From an uncultured Clostridia bacterium (GTDB lineage Bacteria > Bacillota > Clostridia > Oscillospirales > Oscillospiraceae): a stretch of DNA of 8,234 nucleotides. Made by a program: the position numbers and the translations under genes. Shown here piece after piece: positions 4,632 to 8,234 of this stretch. The notes under the pieces are model-generated. The model had not been told where the DNA came from. It saw nothing but the letters and a program-made list of their open reading frames with translations, and did not search any database. Where the stretch lies: assembly GCA_946006895.1 (NCBI GenBank), contig CAMFZO010000053.1, forward strand, positions 1 through 8,234. Reading direction: 5' to 3'. The first letter of the stretch is position 1. Each line of letters opens with the position of its first letter.

Positions 4632-5969
4632 ATGAGGAAAGGAAAGCTTCGTCTCTCACCGGCGCGGCTGATCGCGCTGGGCTTTTTTGTTGTGATCCTT
4701 GCCGGTGCGCTGCTTTTGACGCTGCCCTTTGCGTCAGAGGACGGCTCGTCAAATTTCCTTGACGCGCTGTTCACCTCCACCAGCGCCACCTGCGTAACGG
4801 GTCTGGTCGTCCGCGACACCTTCACCGGCTGGACGACCTTCGGGCAGATCGTCATTTTGCTTCTGATCCAGTTGGGCGGCCTGGGCTTCATGACCGTCAT
4901 CACCCTGATCTCCTTTGCCATCGGCAAGCGGGTGGGCCTGTATGACCGCAAGGTGCTGATGCAGTCGGCGGGCAACTTCTCCCTCTCCGGCATCGGTGAG
5001 CTGATCCGCCGCATCGTGCCCTTTGCTTTCGTTTTTGAATTTGCCGGGGCCGTGCTCCTTGCCATCCGCTTCGTGCCGGACTTCGGCTGGGGACAGGGCA
5101 TTTATTTCTCGGTCTTCCACTCGATCTCCGCTTTCTGCAACGCGGGCTTCGACCTCATGGGCGGCCGCGCCCCCTTTTCCTCCCTGACCGCCTATGTGGA
5201 CGACCCCTTTGTCTCCCTGACGATCTGCGTGCTGATCGTCGTCGGCGGTCTGGGCTTCCTCGTCTGGCACGATCTGGCGCGCAACAAGTTCCGCTGGAGG
5301 AAGTATCAGCTCCACACCAAGCTCGTTTTGACCACGACGGTCGCGCTGATTCTGGGCGGCTGGCTGCTGTTCTTCGTCTTTGAAAGAGACGCCTCCATGG
5401 CGGGGATGACGGTCCCCCAGCGGCTGCTTGCCTCCCTGTTCCAGTCGGTCACACCGCGCACGGCGGGCTTCAACACCGTCGACATGGCGGCGCTGAGCGA
5501 GTCGGGCAATCTGCTCACCGATATTTTCATGCTCATCGGCGGCAGCCCCGGTTCCACGGCGGGCGGCATCAAGACCACCACCGTGGCGGTGCTGGTCCTG
5601 AGCGCCATCTCCTCAGCCTGCGGACGCACGCGGGTCAACGCCTTCCGCTATAACATCGACCGCGACACCATCCGCCAGGCCTGCTCCATTCTGACCATCT
5701 ATCTGACCATGGCACTGGTGGCGATCCTGGCCATCTGCGCCGTGGAGCCGATCACGCTGAAGCAGGCGGTGTTCGAGGTGTGCTCCGCCATCGGCACCGT
5801 GGGCCTTTCCATGGGAGTCACGCCGACCCTCGCCATTGCCAGCCGCGTTATTATTATTCTATTGATGTATGCCGGACGTATCGGTGGACTGACCTTTGTG
5901 CTGCTCTTCTCCGAGCGGCGCACCGAGCCGCCCGTTGACCGCCCGAACGGAAAAATTCTGCTTGGATAA
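4632..5969 (+). CDS. ktrB: KtrB, membrane subunit of the Ktr potassium uptake system (TrkH/KtrB family)
   Basis: K+-translocating inner-membrane protein, probably Na+-dependent as in other Ktr systems, working as a dimer on a KtrA ring. Its 445 residues are typical of KtrB rather than the longer TrkH. Four pore-loop repeats are visible, each with the filter glycine: TSTSATCVTGLVV (Gly57), HSISAFCNAGFDL (Gly172), QSVTPRTAGFNTVD (Gly279) and CSAIGTVGLSMG (Gly391). GGSPGSTAGGIKTTT at 303-317 corresponds to the intramembrane gating loop of the third repeat. The basic N-terminus (MRKGKLRLSPAR) precedes the first helix. GGAGG 6 nt upstream supports the ATG at 4632. ktrA follows after 17 bp, so the two form an operon. 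Oddity: the AT-rich codon run GTT ATT ATT ATT CTA TTG (5847-5864) in an otherwise GC-rich gene. Confidence 0.96.
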   Translation: MRKGKLRLSPARLIALGFFVVILAGALLLTLPFASEDGSSNFLDALFTSTSATCVTGLVVRDTFTGWTTFGQIVILLLIQLGGLGFMTVITLISFAIGKRVGLYDRKVLMQSAGNFSLSGIGELIRRIVPFAFVFEFAGAVLLAIRFVPDFGWGQGIYFSVFHSISAFCNAGFDLMGGRAPFSSLTAYVDDPFVSLTICVLIVVGGLGFLVWHDLARNKFRWRKYQLHTKLVLTTTVALILGGWLLFFVFERDASMAGMTVPQRLLASLFQSVTPRTAGFNTVDMAALSESGNLLTDIFMLIGGSPGSTAGGIKTTTVAVLVLSAISSACGRTRVNAFRYNIDRDTIRQACSILTIYLTMALVAILAICAVEPITLKQAVFEVCSAIGTVGLSMGVTPTLAIASRVIIILLMYAGRIGGLTFVLLFSERRTEPPVDRPNGKILLG

Positions 5970-5986
5970 TCAGGAGGCTATGTGAT

Positions 5987-6637
5987 ATGAAATCCGTTTT
6001 GATCATCGGCATGGGCCGCATGGGCCGGCACCTTGCCAAAAGAATGCACCAACTGGGCAACGAGGTGATGATCGTTGACAACAACCCTGCCATCATCGAG
6101 GCCCTGAGCGACCGTTTTACCGATTCCAGCATCTGCGACTGCACCAACGAATCCGTGATCGCCTCCCTCGGCGTGGATAACTTCGACATCTGCTTTGTCA
6201 CCATCGGCGAGGACTTTCAGGCGTCGCTGGTCGTGACGAGCCTGCTTAGAAAGCACGGCGCACGCCGCATCGTCGCCAAAACCAATCAGGACATTCAGGC
6301 AGAGCTGCTGCGCACCATCGGCGCCGACGAGATCGTCTATCCCGAGGTGGACATCGCGGAAAAGCTCGCCGTGCGGTATAACGCCAAAAATATCCTTGAC
6401 TTTATCCCGCTGACGGACGAATACTCCATCTATGAGCTGCCGATCCTGCCGGCCTGGGTCGGACATACGCTGATGGAGTTAAACATCCGCCGCAAATATC
6501 AGATCAACATCATCGCCGTGAAAAACGACACGAGCTTTGATGCCAATCTGGGCGCGGACTATTGCTTCCGCGCCGGCGACCATATCATCGTGATCGGCAG
6601 ATCCGACGACGTGTTCAAGCTGGCCTCCAAGGCGTAA
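5987..6637 (+). CDS. ktrA: KtrA, cytosolic nucleotide-binding (RCK) subunit of the Ktr potassium system
   Basis: Peripheral regulatory protein that forms an octameric ring under KtrB and gates it on ATP/ADP binding; the C-terminal domain often binds c-di-AMP in Firmicutes. Its 216 residues equal a single RCK unit, as in KtrA and unlike the doubled TrkA. The Rossmann domain (about 2-120) has GxGxxG at Gly8, Gly10 and Gly13 in IIGMGRMGRHLA, and the ribose-binding acid Asp31 in VMIVDNNP. The RCK_C (TrkA_C) domain spans about 135-216 and ends GDHIIVIGRSDDVFKL. AGGAGG at 5972-5977 supports the ATG at 5987; an ATG at 5980 is out of frame. It is encoded 17 bp after ktrB, so the two subunits should be made together. 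c-di-AMP binding is inferred from the family only. Confidence 0.96.
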   Translation: MKSVLIIGMGRMGRHLAKRMHQLGNEVMIVDNNPAIIEALSDRFTDSSICDCTNESVIASLGVDNFDICFVTIGEDFQASLVVTSLLRKHGARRIVAKTNQDIQAELLRTIGADEIVYPEVDIAEKLAVRYNAKNILDFIPLTDEYSIYELPILPAWVGHTLMELNIRRKYQINIIAVKNDTSFDANLGADYCFRAGDHIIVIGRSDDVFKLASKA

Positions 6638-6648
6638 GCGCCTATGCC

Positions 6649-6669
6649 CTGCGCTCCTGTGCCGCGCAG
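6649..6669 (+). terminator. Weak hairpin between ktrA and the gtrA-like gene
   Basis: CTGCGC (6649-6654) and GCGCAG (6664-6669) form a 6-bp stem with a 9-nt loop, followed by ACAGATTTTCTCT. The T-rich stretch is short and interrupted, so at most this is a leaky terminator, and read-through from ktrBA into the next genes is likely. A second small hairpin, ACAGA/TCTGT (6670-6684), follows directly. Confidence 0.3.
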
Positions 6670-6696
6670 ACAGATTTTCTCTGTTAGGGTGATTGC

Positions 6697-7179
6697 ATGA
6701 AAGAAAAATTCAAACATATGGTGGACCGTACCCTGGTCTACTACGTCATCATCGGCATCCTCAATTTCATCGTCTGCACCGCCATCATGTTCCTGCTGTT
6801 CAACGTCTGCGGCTTCAGCGACCATGTGGCGCCCCTGTTCAACTACGGTCTGGGCAGCGTGATCTGGTACCTGTCGTGCAGGTACCTCCTGTTTCGCGGC
6901 CACGCCTCCACCTGGCAGCAGCTCCTGCGGTTCGTGATCGAGGTGCTGGCGTGCTACGCCGTGTCCTACTATGTGGCCGCGCCGCTGCTGGCGGATGTGC
7001 TGCTGCGCTCCGAGAGCGTGCGGGACCTCTTCTCCTTCGGCGGCACCGAGGCGGAAATGATCGAGGGCAACTGCGAAATGACCCTGGGCGCCATCTTCTA
7101 CGCCATTTTGAATTATTTCGGCCAGCGGTATTTCGTCTTTTCCGACCGCTTTGAGCATCACAGGAAACCGACGGAATGA
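6697..7179 (+). CDS. GtrA-family integral membrane protein
   Basis: Small polytopic protein of the GtrA family (PF04138), whose characterised members flip or present polyprenyl-phosphate-linked sugars for cell-surface polysaccharide or teichoic-acid modification. Its 160 residues contain four predicted membrane helices at about 13-37, 45-66, 76-100 and 127-147. Family-type motifs are YVIIGILNFIVCTAIMFLLF in helix 1, NYGLGSVIWYLSCRYLLFRG after helix 2 and NYFGQRYFVFSD at 139-150. An acidic loop of about 25 residues (roughly 104-128) separates helices 3 and 4. The ATG at 6697 follows a modest TTAGGGTG. It lies 59 bp after ktrA and overlaps the following dehydrogenase by 4 bp (ATGA), so those two are translationally coupled. 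No glycosyltransferase gene is adjacent in the window, so the substrate is unknown. Confidence 0.85.
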   Translation: MKEKFKHMVDRTLVYYVIIGILNFIVCTAIMFLLFNVCGFSDHVAPLFNYGLGSVIWYLSCRYLLFRGHASTWQQLLRFVIEVLACYAVSYYVAAPLLADVLLRSESVRDLFSFGGTEAEMIEGNCEMTLGAIFYAILNYFGQRYFVFSDRFEHHRKPTE

Positions 7180-7973
7180 GAAAGACCGTACTGATTACCG
7201 GCGCAGGCGGCGGTATGGGACAGGCCGTGTGCCGGCGGCTGCTGGAGCTGGGCTGGACGGTGTTCGGCCTGGACCGTCAGGCACCTGGGTCAGCGGAAAA
7301 CCTGTGTTTTATCCCCACCGATCTGACCGATGCCGCCTCTGTGGAGGAAGCCTGCGCCCGGGTGCGGCAGCAGACACAGCACCTGGACGCCATTGTCCAT
7401 CTGGCCGGGGTCTATGACCTGGATTCTCTGGTGGAGATGGACGAGCAGGCCATCACCCGGCTGTTTCAGGTCAACCTGTTCGGCGTGTACCGGGTGAACC
7501 GGGTGTTCTTTCCCCTGCTGGGCAAAGGCTCCCGGATTGTCATTACGAGCAGTGAGCTTGCGCCGCTGGCCCCGCTGCCCTTTACCGGGATCTACGGCGT
7601 TTCCAAGGCCGCCCTGGAAAAGTACGCCGACAGCCTGCGCATGGAGGTGAATCTCCACGGAATTTCCGTGTCCGTCATCCGTCCCGGCGCGGTCAAAACG
7701 GGGTTGCTGGATGTGTCCACCCGCGCTCTGGACCGGTTCTGCGCGGAGACAGAATACTATCCCTGCAATGCCGAGCGCTTCCGCCGCATCGTCAACGGCG
7801 TGGAGGCCAGGCACGTCCCGCCGGAGAAGATCGCCGGGCGTGTGGAGAAGGCGCTGACGGCAACGCGTCCGAAATATACCTACAATGTCAACCGGAACCC
7901 CCTTTTGCGGCTGCTGAACCTGCTGCCGAAGCGCCTGCAGGTGGCCATCATCCGTGGGATCCTGAAAAATTGA
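7176..7973 (+). CDS. Short-chain dehydrogenase/reductase (SDR), substrate unknown
   Basis: NAD(P)-dependent oxidoreductase with the classical SDR fold, 265 residues and cytosolic (no signal peptide). The cofactor-binding motif is TGAGGGMG at 8-15. Asp33 at the end of the second strand suggests a preference for NAD(H). Other marks are Asp49 in PTDL, Asn100 in QVNLFG, the catalytic Ser125/126 in ITSSE, Tyr140 and Lys144 in YGVSK, and PG at 170-171. The usual NNAG element reads HLAG (75-78), which is tolerated in some extended or atypical members. The C-terminal tail (NPLLRLLNLLPKRLQVAIIR) is amphipathic and may touch the membrane. AGGAA about 10 nt upstream and the 4-bp overlap with the gtrA-like gene support the ATG at 7176. 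The coupling hints at a joint role in lipid or sugar metabolism of the envelope, but this is inference. Confidence 0.9.
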   Translation: MRKTVLITGAGGGMGQAVCRRLLELGWTVFGLDRQAPGSAENLCFIPTDLTDAASVEEACARVRQQTQHLDAIVHLAGVYDLDSLVEMDEQAITRLFQVNLFGVYRVNRVFFPLLGKGSRIVITSSELAPLAPLPFTGIYGVSKAALEKYADSLRMEVNLHGISVSVIRPGAVKTGLLDVSTRALDRFCAETEYYPCNAERFRRIVNGVEARHVPPEKIAGRVEKALTATRPKYTYNVNRNPLLRLLNLLPKRLQVAIIRGILKN

Positions 7974-8041
7974 AAAAACGTGGAAGAACGCACCGAAGCG
8001 GTGATTCTATAATCTGGAAAAATGTAATATGCATGGGGAAT

Positions 8042-8066
8042 ATTTTGGAGTATCGAGCTCCAAAAT
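8042..8066. repeat. 9-bp perfect inverted repeat
   Basis: ATTTTGGAG (8042-8050) and CTCCAAAAT (8058-8066) flank a 7-nt loop. The A and T runs lie on the wrong sides for an intrinsic terminator on either strand. An operator, RNA element or part of a dispersed repeat is more likely. Confidence 0.6.
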
Positions 8067-8092
8067 CGTTTCGGGCCGTCCGGGAGACAGGC

Positions 8093-8152
8093 ACCGGCAA
8101 CGAAGCATCTGTCAACGGCAGATGCGCTGCCGTTTTGCTGCGCAAGGCCGGT
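8093..8152. other. Possible structured RNA element with alternative hairpins
   Basis: An outer stem, ACCGGC (8093-8098)/GCCGGT (8147-8152), encloses two adjacent hairpins: AACGGCAG (8114-8121)/CTGCCGTT (8127-8134) with a 5-nt loop, and TTGC (8135-8138)/GCAA (8142-8145) with a 3-nt loop. GCATCTG (8105-8111)/CAGATGC (8119-8125) is an alternative stem that shares bases with the first and cannot coexist with it. The hairpin at 8114-8134 runs into TTTT, so it could also serve as a weak terminator for the SDR operon. All stems are read directly; function is unknown. Confidence 0.35.
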
Positions 8153-8165
8153 ACGCATTTCATGC

Positions 8166-8219
8166 TGATTCTTGATAAATCTGATACTGATTCTTGATGA
8201 AAAAGTTTCATCAAGAATC
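8166..8219. repeat. Three copies of TGATTCTTGAT including a 14-bp perfect palindrome
   Basis: TGATTCTTGAT occurs at 8166-8176 and 8188-8198 as a direct repeat 22 bp apart, and its core occurs inverted as ATCAAGAATC at 8210-8219. The second and third copies are the ends of a perfect hairpin: GATTCTTGATGAAA (8189-8202)/TTTCATCAAGAATC (8206-8219) with a 3-nt loop. There is no T-tract after it, so it is not a standard terminator. It may be an operator or leader for a gene beyond the right edge, or an end of a mobile repeat. Confidence 0.7.
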
Positions 8220-8234
8220 CCGTGTGCTGCGCAC

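Larger units (their letters stand above)
7974..8234. other. Non-coding tail after the SDR gene
   Basis: 261 bp with open frames on both strands (up to about 90 codons) that lack a good ribosome binding site and cross the inverted repeats, so none is called. It contains a small hairpin, CACCG-aag-CGGTG (7991-8003), and the repeats listed separately. No strong terminator for the SDR gene is seen. Confidence 0.6.

Noticed and set aside
7991..8003. Hairpin CACCG-aag-CGGTG as the SDR terminator
   Set aside because: The stem is only 5 bp and is followed by ATTCTATAAT rather than a T-tract.
7948..8214. 88-codon minus-strand open frame in the right tail
   Set aside because: It crosses the 14-bp palindrome and the other inverted repeats, overlaps the end of the SDR gene, and resembles no family I recognise.

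Overview
The window looks like chromosomal DNA from a GC-rich anaerobic Firmicute, most likely a clostridial gut bacterium of the Oscillospiraceae/Ruminococcaceae type. This is an inference from the strong AGGAGG-type ribosome binding sites, the codon choice, the pgk-tpiA order, the KtrAB pair, and intergenic DNA full of GC-rich hairpins and TTCACTG heptads. No rRNA, tRNA, CRISPR array, prophage or transposase gene was seen.

Layout. (1) Positions 1-2420, minus strand: a glycolytic unit read trmL, pgk, tpiA, with tpiA running off the left edge. The genes are tightly spaced and a good sigma-A-type promoter lies upstream of trmL. (2) Positions 2421-2662: a divergent promoter region with one promoter for trmL and one for the next operon, separated by a T/A-rich block with four TTTCA repeats. 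(3) Positions 2663-3795, plus strand: two half-size CHR-family (chromate-transporter-type) membrane proteins whose genes overlap by 4 bp. (4) Positions 3796-4631: 836 bp without a credible gene, filled with repeats. It holds GTAG-headed GC-rich hairpins in head-to-head pairs (REP/REPIN-like), runs of a 7-bp repeat, and a 168-bp segment present twice at 164/168 identity. (5) Positions 4632-6637: ktrB and ktrA, a two-component K+ uptake system. (6) Positions 6697-7973: a GtrA-family membrane protein and a short-chain dehydrogenase, overlapping by 4 bp and possibly read through from ktrAB. (7) Positions 7974-8234: a non-coding tail with several inverted repeats, including a 14-bp perfect palindrome and a nested set of alternative hairpins.

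How the genes fit together: Pgk and TpiA are consecutive-pathway glycolytic enzymes, and TrmL is a tRNA wobble-base methyltransferase that appears to be the first gene of the same transcript. KtrB is the K+-conducting membrane subunit and KtrA its cytosolic nucleotide-binding gate. The CHR pair probably forms an anion-transporting heterodimer. The GtrA/SDR pair may act in cell-envelope polysaccharide or lipid-linked sugar metabolism, but its substrates cannot be read from the sequence.

The genes are ordinary housekeeping and transport genes, and I found no new protein system. The most interesting material is the intergenic DNA: the REPIN-like array at 3830-4552 and the structured tail at 8042-8219.
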